Source: Psychrobacter sp. 4Bb (GTDB lineage Bacteria > Pseudomonadota > Gammaproteobacteria > Pseudomonadales > Moraxellaceae). Taken from it: a DNA stretch of 39,542 nucleotides. The DNA lies in NCBI RefSeq assembly GCF_002836735.1, contig NZ_PJAS01000036.1:1-39542 (forward strand). Reading direction: 5' to 3'. The translations under genes were made by a program, and so were the position numbers. Positions 1 through 7,994 of the stretch are shown here, piece after piece. A model generated the notes under the pieces. It did no database searches. It was not told the origin of the DNA and saw nothing but the letters and a program-made list of their open reading frames with translations. Position 1 is the first letter of the stretch. Each line of letters begins with the position of its first letter.

Positions 1-1254
1 GGTTCTATTTAATTCATTATGTTGACTTGATATGTCATTAAGAACAAATTGCTTAAACTGTAGCATTCTCCTCTTAGCTTCTTCATCAAGGTCTTGCTGA
101 CATAATACACATTTATCCAAGGATTCATTTGATGGAAAGGTTTGTCCATCAGACATATTAGAACTGTGAGCAAAATCCTGAGCTGAACTCCACAGAATCC
201 TCCATGGGCTTGTACCAAAGCTTTGGAAAGTATTCAAATCATTCAGTTCATTCCTGGCTATTTCATAAGCCTGTTTAGTACTGTCAAAACTTTGCTTGAA
301 ATCTCGAATATTAACTATAGCTTGAGTACTGAAATAACTTTCAATTTCTGATACTTTTTGAAAGTAACTTTGTAAGTTGCTTTTGGTAATCCTCAAGTCC
401 TGTATATCTCTGCTTGGGTTTGGGCTATCTAAAATACTTTCTAAAAAACTCTTTCTATCAATATCTCTTTGATTAAATTGGATAGAATCATTTAACTGCT
501 TATTATCGATATTCTCGATCTGACTGTACCAGCTAGAGATTGGTACATTAACTGGTGAATCTGGTAAAGCGGGCTTGACTACATTATATTGTGAAATTTC
601 CAATTTTAGCTTAGATTGTATTTGGTTAAAAACATCGATTAAGCTTTCTAGCAAATCTATACCAACAGGTTTATATTCAGCTGGGTTATCTTTATTTATG
701 TAAACTTCACTACATTCACTATCGAATACGAATATAGACTTTAACAGAGAATGACTTTCATTACTTTGATTCCATATCCAATCAATATTTTGACCTTCAA
801 AACCTATTTTTATCTCAACTTGCTGCTGTGTTTGATCGCTTCTAAAAATATTAGTTTTCAATTCTATATTTGGTGCTCTACTCCAGCATAACTTCTTAAA
901 AATCCTTGAATAGCTTGATTTCCCAGAACCGTTATTACCGTAAATGACGGTTAGACCATCTTCTGAAAACTTTAAATCTGCTTCACTATGTAAAGCAGAT
1001 ATATTTTTAGGATTTTTCAAACCTAGTAATTTTGGATAGTCATTATTAGTTTGAATACTTGTCGGAATATGCGTTTGATCATAAAAAATAGGTTGAATAT
1101 TGACTGTATCATCACCGTGTTCTTTCTTAACTAATAAAGTTAGCTCATTAATATCATCATTATCAATAGAAGCATTTAAAATTCTTCGAAGACTGTCTCT
1201 TAGATACAATGGCTTATTTTCAGACCATGCTAATATATAATGATAAACAGACAT
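1..1254 (-). CDS. Partial AAA_13-like P-loop ATPase, N-terminal 418 residues
   Basis: An open frame with no stop runs from an ATG at 1254 to the left edge, so the C-terminal part lies outside the window. The N-terminus (WSENKPLYLRDSLRRIL) resembles the short domain found before the ATPase core in some AAA_13/SMC-like proteins. A Walker A motif (GNNGSGKSS) is at residues 106-114. Next comes a long region rich in charged and Q/N residues that is probably coiled coil. A C-V-L-C motif at residues 382-385 resembles the CxxC of Rad50/RloC zinc-hook-like ATPases. Walker B and signature motifs would lie beyond the edge. The start has AAAAAGG about 8 nt upstream. G+C counted in two sample lines is 27% and 38%, against about 53% in one aroC line, which suggests horizontal transfer. 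Relatives are often nuclease- or defence-linked, but the function here is unknown. Confidence 0.8.
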   Translation of the reverse strand, partial: MSVYHYILAWSENKPLYLRDSLRRILNASIDNDDINELTLLVKKEHGDDTVNIQPIFYDQTHIPTSIQTNNDYPKLLGLKNPKNISALHSEADLKFSEDGLTVIYGNNGSGKSSYSRIFKKLCWSRAPNIELKTNIFRSDQTQQQVEIKIGFEGQNIDWIWNQSNESHSLLKSIFVFDSECSEVYINKDNPAEYKPVGIDLLESLIDVFNQIQSKLKLEISQYNVVKPALPDSPVNVPISSWYSQIENIDNKQLNDSIQFNQRDIDRKSFLESILDSPNPSRDIQDLRITKSNLQSYFQKVSEIESYFSTQAIVNIRDFKQSFDSTKQAYEIARNELNDLNTFQSFGTSPWRILWSSAQDFAHSSNMSDGQTFPSNESLDKCVLCQQDLDEEAKRRMLQFKQFVLNDISSQHNELNRT

Positions 1255-1304
1255 ACTTAAGCCTTTTTAAGATAAGTGTACTTTCAACAGAATTCAATGA
1301 AACA

Positions 1305-2408
1305 CTAAGTAATCGATTGTACTGGCGGCTTTACGTCGGCGTTTTGACCACGGTGACGTAGATAGTGATCAAGCAGTACGATCGCTAGCATCGCTTCGGC
1401 AATGGGCGTAGCACGCACACCAACGCAAGGATCATGACGACCCTTAGTCAGCATATCGACGGCTTCACCTTGAGTGTTGATGCTCTTGCCTGCAGTGGTA
1501 ATGCTAGAGGTTGGTTTTAAAGCAATACTCACACGGATATCTTGCCCTGATGAGATACCGCCCAAGACACCGCCAGCATGGTTGGCTGCAAACCCATCTG
1601 GCGTCAGCTCATCACGAGCGCTATGTCCGAATTGACCTGCTACCGCCATCCCATCACCAATCTCGACGCCTTTGACCGCATTGATACTCATCATCGCATG
1701 AGCAATATCGGCATCTAAACGATCAAATACTGGCTCGCCTAAGCCTACTGGCACACCGCTTGCAATGATATCAAGGCGCGCACCACAGCTAGTGCCTTCA
1801 CGGCGCAAGTTATCAATCAAGGTCTCAAAACGGCCAATCGCTTCTTTGTCTGCACAAAAGAACGGATTGCTATTTACAAACTCCCAGTCAATTTGACTCG
1901 GATCTAGGACGTTACTATGTTCATTGCCGATTTGAGTCACATGACCGCGGATTTGAACACCCAGACGTTCTTGCAAATACTTCTTGGCGATAGCACCAGC
2001 TGCTACACGCATAGCCGTCTCACGCGCTGACGAACGACCGCCACCACGATAGTCACGGAAGCCATATTTCATACTATAAGTATAGTCAGCGTGTCCAGGA
2101 CGGAAAGTATCTTTGATATCGCTATAGTCTTTAGACTTTTGATTGGTATTGCGAATCAATAAACCGATAGACGTACCTGTGGTTTTGCCTTCAAATACGC
2201 CAGAGATAATCTCAACTTCATCAGACTCACGGCGCTGGGTTGAATACTTGGACGTACCTGGTTTGCGACGATCCAAATCTACTTGTAGGTCGTCTGCAGA
2301 TAATGCTAAACCTGGTGGTACGCCATCAACGATGGCCATAAGGCCTGCCCCATGCGACTCACCGCAAGTGGTAACCGTAAAAACCTGCCCAATACTATTG
2401 CCTGCCAT
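1305..2408 (-). CDS. aroC: Chorismate synthase
   Basis: Converts 5-enolpyruvylshikimate 3-phosphate to chorismate using reduced FMN, the last step of the shikimate pathway in the cytosol. The 367-residue length matches the family (E. coli about 361). Visible signatures are [18 protein letters not shown] near the N-terminus, [18 protein letters not shown] in the middle and [19 protein letters not shown] near the C-terminus, which cover the three conserved chorismate synthase patterns. It follows prmB on the same strand with a 136-bp gap that holds no clear terminator, so the two may be co-transcribed. The partial ATPase gene begins only 50 bp downstream. Confidence 0.97.
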   Translation of the reverse strand: MAGNSIGQVFTVTTCGESHGAGLMAIVDGVPPGLALSADDLQVDLDRRKPGTSKYSTQRRESDEVEIISGVFEGKTTGTSIGLLIRNTNQKSKDYSDIKDTFRPGHADYTYSMKYGFRDYRGGGRSSARETAMRVAAGAIAKKYLQERLGVQIRGHVTQIGNEHSNVLDPSQIDWEFVNSNPFFCADKEAIGRFETLIDNLRREGTSCGARLDIIASGVPVGLGEPVFDRLDADIAHAMMSINAVKGVEIGDGMAVAGQFGHSARDELTPDGFAANHAGGVLGGISSGQDIRVSIALKPTSSITTAGKSINTQGEAVDMLTKGRHDPCVGVRATPIAEAMLAIVLLDHYLRHRGQNADVKPPVQSIT

Positions 2409-2453
2409 AACTGTCCTTAAACAAGTAAACCCTACTGATGACTATGTGACCAG

Positions 2454-2483
2454 TCACTCATAGTTACTGCTTGTGATGAGTGA
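2454..2483. repeat. Inverted repeat between prmB and aroC
   Basis: TCACTCA at 2454-2460 pairs perfectly with TGAGTGA at 2477-2483 across a 16-nt loop. No T-tract follows on either strand, so it is not a convincing intrinsic terminator. It lies in the prmB-aroC gap about 45 bp before the aroC start and could be an mRNA hairpin. Confidence 0.4.
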
Positions 2484-2544
2484 TTGTAGTTGTTGCTTAT
2501 AGTTTCGGCTCGTGCAGCCGACGTCTATTTAACCTAATATCTGT

Positions 2545-3717
2545 CTATTGAAGGCTATCTAATAGCTGAACATAAGAGGCAAACAATTGACGGTTTGAGA
2601 CTAGCTCATCATAGGTAATCGCAAAGACACCATGCCCGCCATGTGCAAACTTCAACCAATCAAACTGGATTTCAGGATAGGCTTGTTTTAGCGCCCATTC
2701 GCTGTCACCTACTTCACAGATCAGCAACCCATCTGGACTAAGGTAATCTGGCGCTTCAAATAAGATACGATGTACCAAATCCAAACCATCTTGGCCAGCT
2801 GCAAGTGCATGCTCAGGCTCATATAAGAACTCAGGCGGCAAATCTGCCATGATAGCAGCGTCCACATACGGCGGATTGGTGACGATAAGCTCATACTGGT
2901 TCTCAGCAGGTATCTTGGCAAACAAATCAGACTCGATTACGTTTACTTGATGACCAAGGTCATGATGATCGACATTGACCATTGCCACTTCTAATGCGCC
3001 TTTATCGATATCAACGGCATCGACCAACGCATCAACGAAACGAGTAGCAAGCGCGATAGCGATACAGCCAGAGCCAGTACACAAGTCCAAGATACGCTCA
3101 GGCTGCGACAACTGCTTCACATCTAGGCCATGGTCATAAAATACCGCTGACTTTTCGTTCGGACTGACACCCAGTGGTTTGGCCAACTCGGTAACTTCAA
3201 AGTACGGATGGAACTGCTGACGAATCAACTCTGCAATCGGTGAACGAGGGATAAGAACCCGCTCATCAACATAAAAAGGCAAATCGCAGAAGTACGACAA
3301 GTTAATCAAATAACTTAACGGCTTACGTTCAGCGATACGCTCTTCTAACAGCCCTAGTACCAACTGCTTTTCAGACGTGGTCAGACGACAGTCTAAAATC
3401 TGCTCATTGGCAGACCAATCGAGAGACAAAGAATGCAAGACAATGGCTGACGCTTCTGCAAACTCATCGGTCGTGCCTTGTGCAACAACAACGTCATAGT
3501 TACGCAGCTGCGTGACTGAAAAACGAATAAAGTCGCGAATACTGACGAGCTGCTCACGTGCTTCGTTTAGCTCTAAATGTAAGTTAGCAAATTCATCGTG
3601 CTCACCAAGAAGTCCAGTCTCTAAATCATACTCCATCTCACCGTCTAAGCCTTCAGACTCATCGTTGAAGTATTGGTTTTGAAACTCTTCTGCACTCATT
3701 GTTTGGTCTTCTGACAT
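2545..3717 (-). CDS. prmB: Ribosomal protein uL3 glutamine N5-methyltransferase
   Basis: SAM-dependent methyltransferase that modifies a glutamine of ribosomal protein uL3 (L3). The catalytic motif NPPYVD begins at N281 and is followed by ADLPPEFLYEPEHALAAGQDGLDLV, a context typical of PrmB rather than PrmC/HemK. The SAM-binding motif is ILDLCTGSGCIAIALA, and FYVDERVLIPRSPIAELI is the conserved segment before it. At 390 residues it is longer than E. coli PrmB (about 310), mainly because of an acidic N-terminal extension of about 45 residues before the conserved helical domain. A good promoter lies upstream at 3800-3829. It is probably transcribed together with aroC. Confidence 0.93.
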   Translation of the reverse strand: MSEDQTMSAEEFQNQYFNDESEGLDGEMEYDLETGLLGEHDEFANLHLELNEAREQLVSIRDFIRFSVTQLRNYDVVVAQGTTDEFAEASAIVLHSLSLDWSANEQILDCRLTTSEKQLVLGLLEERIAERKPLSYLINLSYFCDLPFYVDERVLIPRSPIAELIRQQFHPYFEVTELAKPLGVSPNEKSAVFYDHGLDVKQLSQPERILDLCTGSGCIAIALATRFVDALVDAVDIDKGALEVAMVNVDHHDLGHQVNVIESDLFAKIPAENQYELIVTNPPYVDAAIMADLPPEFLYEPEHALAAGQDGLDLVHRILFEAPDYLSPDGLLICEVGDSEWALKQAYPEIQFDWLKFAHGGHGVFAITYDELVSNRQLFASYVQLLDSLQ

Positions 3718-3799
3718 ATCGCACCTTGTGGATTAACTGCTAGCGGGTTAAATTGCTTTTTGCTAAAAATCGTTATATTAAATAAAATTCAGTCATACA

Positions 3800-3829
3800 T
3801 TATAGACGTAAACCTCTAGTAGCGCCAAT
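3800..3829 (-). promoter_or_regulatory. Putative sigma70 promoter of prmB
   Basis: On the minus strand TTGGCG (3829-3824) is followed after 18 bp by a perfect TATAAT (3805-3800). Transcription would start near 3793, about 75 nt before the prmB ATG. Called by eye from consensus and spacing only. Confidence 0.5.
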
Positions 3830-3995
3830 AACTGTCATTTTTACTTGCACAAAAAATAGTGCGAATAATGAACAGTTTGCGTAAGAATCGAGCACGACGC
3901 CATACACACCTTGGTTAAATTATTACCCAACTGTAGCGAATACGTCAGCAGTTGACGTTTTGCAAGTCTTAAATGCAAAAAGATGTGTCAAAAGT

Positions 3996-4024
3996 TTGCG
4001 ATGCAATCAAATTATGCGCATAAT
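3996..4024 (+). promoter_or_regulatory. Putative sigma70 promoter of the L,D-transpeptidase gene
   Basis: TTGCGA (3996-4001), a 17-bp spacer and CATAAT (4019-4024) lie about 35 bp before the ATG at 4058, so the untranslated leader would be short. This and the prmB promoter account for the 340-bp divergent intergenic region 3718-4057; nothing else stands out there. Confidence 0.45.
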
Positions 4025-4057
4025 AGCCGCATTAGTAGCAACCACAAGTGACTCAAT

Positions 4058-5461
4058 ATGATGAAAATAAAGCCAATTATTACTGCCATATCTATCGCAG
4101 CTGTAAGCGCCAGTGTAGCCGCACTTGCTGCACCTGCCGATAGTACTCGCACATTGCCAGTACGCACGGCTGACGCTATGCCAGGTCTTGCCAAAAAGGT
4201 TAGCCTTAATGTGCAAGAGAACCGTAGTCGCTCAGATGGCGCTGCTACTGTACAGTTAAATACAGAGAAAGCGAAACCAGTCGACAGCATGAACCAGCTT
4301 ATCAATAATAAGCAAGAAGCCAATCAAAACGTGTCAGCCCCAGCTGCTGACAATATGAGTGCAGCAGAACTGACGCGTAAAGATGAGCAAGCTGACCGTA
4401 ACGATGACATTAGTGAAGGCCAAGCCGTCGCTGCGCCTAGTGACCTATCATCTATCGACTCGTCTGATCCACTTGCTTTTGAGTTACCAGAGAGTGAGAA
4501 GCGTCAAGACTTTAGCGACGATCCAACCATCAAAAACATCGAAGACAAAGATGGTAAGAAGCACACAACGCTGAACTTGTCGAACTATGCTAAGCAAGTG
4601 AACGGCGCTGTCTGGTCACCTAATATGAAAGTCAACTCAGCGATGACGATCAAAATGCAGGCGCTGCTTGATTGGAACCATGCTTCTCCTGGCCCTATCG
4701 ATGGTGGTTGGGGTATGAACAGCAAAAAAGCCCTTGTTAACTTCCAAACGATGAAAGGCTTGCCAGCGACTGGTAAAATGGATCAAAAAACTTGGGATGC
4801 CTTGGTTAAAAACATTCCTGCGAATAAACCTGTACTGGTCACTTATACGTTGACCGCAGACGATATCAATACCAATTTTGCGACTACACCTTCTGGTTCA
4901 GAAGCGAAGTCAAAAATGAAAGGTCTTTATTATCAAGACATTAAAGAGATGCTAGGTGAACGTTTCCATATGGATGTACGTTACTTAGACAAACTCAACA
5001 AAAATAAAAAGTACGCTGTTGGCGAGACTATCACAGTACTAAATACTCGTGACAAGCTGAACCAACGTATCAATCGCGTAGTCGCCAACAAAGCCGACAA
5101 GACATTGTATGCCTATAATGGTGACAAATTGGTTGCTACTTATCCGACGACTGTTGGTAGCGATGCCACACCGTCTCCAAAAGGCACGTTCAAAATTATC
5201 AATAAAGTGAAAATGCCTTGGTATAAATCAACCGTCGGTGAAGGCGCTCAAAAGAAAGTTCATATGATAGCACCAGGACCAAACAACCCAGTCGGTGTCG
5301 TTTGGATGGGATTATCTAAGCCTTCTTACGGTTTACATGGCTCACCAGTACCTGAAGGTATCAGTCGTCAAGGCTCAGCAGGTTGTGTTCGTTTGACCAA
5401 CTGGGATGTGTTAGAAGTGTATGCCAATATCGAAAATGGCGCAGTTGTCGAACTTCAATAA
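4058..5461 (+). CDS. Exported L,D-transpeptidase with peptidoglycan-binding domain
   Basis: A 467-residue exported cell-wall enzyme. Residues 1-25 form a signal peptide ending near ALAAPA. Residues ~30-170 are hydrophilic and low in complexity. A peptidoglycan-binding (PG_binding_1-type) domain at about 195-262 contains GPIDGGWGMNSKKALVNFQ. A LysM-like stretch (ERFHMDVRYLDKLN) follows, then a YkuD catalytic domain at about 340-467. The catalytic HGS...SAGCVR motif has His427 and Cys443. The family forms 3-3 crosslinks between meso-DAP residues or attaches proteins to peptidoglycan; which of these it does cannot be read from the sequence. Two ATG codons are adjacent at the start. A strong terminator follows at 5516-5545. 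Confidence 0.92.
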   Translation: MMKIKPIITAISIAAVSASVAALAAPADSTRTLPVRTADAMPGLAKKVSLNVQENRSRSDGAATVQLNTEKAKPVDSMNQLINNKQEANQNVSAPAADNMSAAELTRKDEQADRNDDISEGQAVAAPSDLSSIDSSDPLAFELPESEKRQDFSDDPTIKNIEDKDGKKHTTLNLSNYAKQVNGAVWSPNMKVNSAMTIKMQALLDWNHASPGPIDGGWGMNSKKALVNFQTMKGLPATGKMDQKTWDALVKNIPANKPVLVTYTLTADDINTNFATTPSGSEAKSKMKGLYYQDIKEMLGERFHMDVRYLDKLNKNKKYAVGETITVLNTRDKLNQRINRVVANKADKTLYAYNGDKLVATYPTTVGSDATPSPKGTFKIINKVKMPWYKSTVGEGAQKKVHMIAPGPNNPVGVVWMGLSKPSYGLHGSPVPEGISRQGSAGCVRLTNWDVLEVYANIENGAVVELQ

Positions 5462-5515
5462 ATAGAACCTTATCAAAGCTAGCTTCGATACTAGTTAGCA
5501 GATATTTTTAACGAT

Positions 5516-5545
5516 AAAAAAGACCTCAATATTGAGGTCTTTTTT
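5516..5545 (+). terminator. Intrinsic terminator after the L,D-transpeptidase gene
   Basis: A perfect 30-bp palindrome: the arm AAAAAAGACCTCAAT meets its exact reverse complement, which ends in six Ts. The A/T flanks would make it work on both strands, serving the convergent small membrane gene at 5613-5825 as well. Confidence 0.9.
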
Positions 5546-5612
5546 GTTTGCTGATGGGCGGTTCTACTTTACATCGATAACACTGCTTGTCTTTATATTT
5601 TACTGTTCGCCT

Positions 5613-5825
5613 TTATGTCTTATAACCTTCCTCATTCCCAGTAATACTGCCAATTTTTTTGGTAAAGAATAACCCTGCAGGTATCGAAGCCAAAACACCC
5701 AACCCCACTGCTATTTGAATATGAAATATCTCATCGAACCCTGTAACGAGAGCGCCGATCATAAAAAGTCCGATAGTCACGGTGGCTGTCATTGAGTAGA
5801 TCACAGAAAATAATGGCCAGTTCAT
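5613..5825 (-). CDS. Small two-helix inner-membrane protein
   Basis: A 70-residue protein with two hydrophobic segments, about residues 7-28 and 37-54, followed by a short charged tail (KKIGSITGNEEG). The pattern, an N-terminal SVIYSMTATV helix and a second helix ending in FFTKKI, resembles a family of tiny membrane proteins sometimes labelled CTP synthetase in databases although they have no such activity. No function can be assigned. It is convergent with the L,D-transpeptidase gene and divergent from the DUF389 gene. On the coding strand AAGGAATAA lies just before the ATG and supports the start. Confidence 0.7.
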   Translation of the reverse strand: MNWPLFSVIYSMTATVTIGLFMIGALVTGFDEIFHIQIAVGLGVLASIPAGLFFTKKIGSITGNEEGYKT

Positions 5826-5923
5826 AAGTTATTCCTTATCTTTATTGAGGATATAATACATTTAACCTTAATTCCACAAAAAAAGTAAGTATTTACCGTG
5901 AACCTTTGTAGCATCTATATTGA

Positions 5924-5953
5924 ATGACTTTAGAACAAAAACCATGCTATTAT
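5924..5953 (+). promoter_or_regulatory. Putative extended -10 promoter of the DUF389 gene
   Basis: ATGACT (5924-5929) and TATTAT (5948-5953) are 18 bp apart, and the -10 is preceded by TGC, giving an extended -10 element. Transcription would start near 5960 and leave a leader of about 140 nt that is nearly devoid of G. Confidence 0.4.
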
Positions 5954-6100
5954 TAAGGTTTTAGAATTAATCATAAGAAATACCAGTTCTTACTCCCACC
6001 TTCTCTCAACTCTTTTTTATATTTTCAAGAATCTCCTATATCTTTATCTATTTATCATTACAATAATGACTTTCTTTACCTACTAAGAACGCTATCTGCT

Positions 6101-7840
6101 ATGTCCTCATCTGAAAAAAACACTGCGCCTAACTCAGTGGATCAAAACGATTCATCAATCGCTACTGACGCCTCTCACAATCAAGACGCGACAATTGACC
6201 CAGTAGTTGATGATGCCGCTGTAGACAATAATGAAAGCGAAGACAATCAACACAAGCAATCGACTGATACAGATAGCAAAACAGACTCCGAAGTAGACAC
6301 TGAATGTGCGCAGCCACCTGACGCCGAGATAACGATGGAAACCATCAGTGACGATGTGGTCGTAGCAACATTGGAGTCGACAGAACCTGAGTCACAATCA
6401 AATACTGAAGCATCAGAGGTTGCAGAGTCAGAAACTATAGAAGCGAAAGAAAAGTCCGATTTCTTCCAGTCGGATACGGCAGAAATAACAGAAAAAAGTG
6501 CTCAAGATGATAGTGGTGCTGAAGTAACGGTAGAAGCAGAAGACGACACTGCCGATGACACAAACATCGCAGCACAGTCATCAGATAACAAAACAGCCAA
6601 TCAACAAAAAACAAAAGACAAACCTAGTCGCGATGATGACAATCAAGAGAATAATTCAGAAGATAAAAGTCAAAGTAAAGACACCGATGTAGAAGACAGC
6701 GACACTCAAAAGTCTCAAGGTGAAAGTGACGAAGATAAGGTTCAAGAGGAAAAAGAAGCCAAACTTGAGTCTTATAAGCAGTTTGTCGCCGAGCAATTCA
6801 GCAATCAAAAGGTAGATTACCCAGAAGTACGGGTTAGGATTGAGGCGAACGCACTGCCTAGCAAGATGTACTTCATCATGAACATCTTATCTGCCATTAT
6901 TGCCAGTTATGGGCTAGTGACCAATTCAGCAGCCGTGGTTATCGGAGCTATGTTGGTTGCGATGATGCTAGGCCCTATCACGGGTATAGCGCTAGCGATT
7001 ATCGATCACCGTATGCCATTGCTACGTAAGTCGCTCTTTACCGTCATTATCGGTGTCTCATTGGTGGTATTGGTCGGCTTTATCGTTGGTTGGCTACATA
7101 AAGATCAACCGCTAACGGCAGAAATCCTATCACGTACCCAGCCTACTTCCATGGATCTGATGATTGCCTTAGCTGGCGGTACTGCTGGCGCGTACGCGAT
7201 GGTATCTCCGCATCTCTCGGTTGCTGTTGTCGGCGTTGCAGTTGCCACAGCCTTAGTACCACCACTGGCGGCTAGCGGTATCTTGCTCGCTAATGGCGAG
7301 ATGCAGCTTGGGCTTGGTGCGCTGTTATTGGCAGCAACCAACATTCTTGCTATCCAGTTTACCAATGCGCTTGTATTGTGGATATTAGGGTTCCGCCGTT
7401 TGGTCGATGACGATTATAAATCCAATACCTATCTGACTTTTTTGCAGCGTAACGCGGTGACTTTATTACTACTTGGTGGCCTAGGTGCCTACTTAACCAT
7501 CAACCTACAGACCAATGCCAAGCAGCAAGTATTTGAGAGTAGTGTCAAAGAAGCCATCAACAACTACTTTATCGACCAAGGTAATGTATTGACCAATACG
7601 CAGTTTGATACCTCAGAAGAGAACCAAGTGGTGCGAGCAATCGTGCGTGGAGAGACTTTGCCGAGTTCATACGATGTTCGCCAGATTGAAACGCTCATTA
7701 CTAATGATATGGCAGAGAATTTCCCAGAGTACTTGCCAATTAAGCTTCAACTACGCTATTTGCCTGTGCAAGTAATCGAGTCCAATCCAACCACACAAGA
7801 CAAATTGGATGAAACTGATGCGGCCATTTTGACCAACTAG
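6101..7840 (+). CDS. DUF389 membrane protein with acidic N-terminal domain
   Basis: 579 residues. Residues 1 to about 222 are a low-complexity tract rich in D, E, S, T, Q and N, with hardly any hydrophobic residues, and are probably disordered. The DUF389 (TIGR00341-type) membrane domain begins near residue 245 and includes SAAVVIGAMLVAMMLGPITGIALAI, several further helices and a GTAGAYAMVSPHLSVAVVGVAVATALVPPLAASG segment typical of the family. After the last helix (LLLGGLGAYLTINL) a soluble C-terminal domain of about 110 residues follows. The biochemical function of DUF389 is not known. No purine-rich ribosome-binding site is obvious; the leader is pyrimidine-rich. The gene stands alone before alaS. 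Confidence 0.88.
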   Translation: MSSSEKNTAPNSVDQNDSSIATDASHNQDATIDPVVDDAAVDNNESEDNQHKQSTDTDSKTDSEVDTECAQPPDAEITMETISDDVVVATLESTEPESQSNTEASEVAESETIEAKEKSDFFQSDTAEITEKSAQDDSGAEVTVEAEDDTADDTNIAAQSSDNKTANQQKTKDKPSRDDDNQENNSEDKSQSKDTDVEDSDTQKSQGESDEDKVQEEKEAKLESYKQFVAEQFSNQKVDYPEVRVRIEANALPSKMYFIMNILSAIIASYGLVTNSAAVVIGAMLVAMMLGPITGIALAIIDHRMPLLRKSLFTVIIGVSLVVLVGFIVGWLHKDQPLTAEILSRTQPTSMDLMIALAGGTAGAYAMVSPHLSVAVVGVAVATALVPPLAASGILLANGEMQLGLGALLLAATNILAIQFTNALVLWILGFRRLVDDDYKSNTYLTFLQRNAVTLLLLGGLGAYLTINLQTNAKQQVFESSVKEAINNYFIDQGNVLTNTQFDTSEENQVVRAIVRGETLPSSYDVRQIETLITNDMAENFPEYLPIKLQLRYLPVQVIESNPTTQDKLDETDAAILTN

Positions 7841-7927
7841 TTTGCATACTCTATAAATTAGGCAATGACTAACACACGTATAATAACCTAGTAGTTATAA
7901 CTCTTGTACCAAGAGCTTGGGCGTTTG

Positions 7928-7936
7928 TGCTAAAAT
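7928..7936 (+). promoter_or_regulatory. Putative extended -10 of the alaS promoter
   Basis: TGC followed by TAAAAT forms an extended -10 element about 60 bp before the alaS start. No good -35 lies at normal spacing. Just upstream, CCAAG-AG-CTTGG (7909-7920) is a short inverted repeat. E. coli AlaRS is known to repress its own gene by binding a palindrome near the promoter; whether this repeat does the same is only a guess. Confidence 0.35.
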
Positions 7937-7994
7937 CGCTTGCAAAATTATTTTATGTCATTTACTCAATTCTATCCGTCAGTAAGGAGCCGCT

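Noticed and set aside
9..218. Short minus-strand reading frame of 69 codons
   Set aside because: It lies in another frame of the partial ATPase gene, which is open through the same stretch to the edge.
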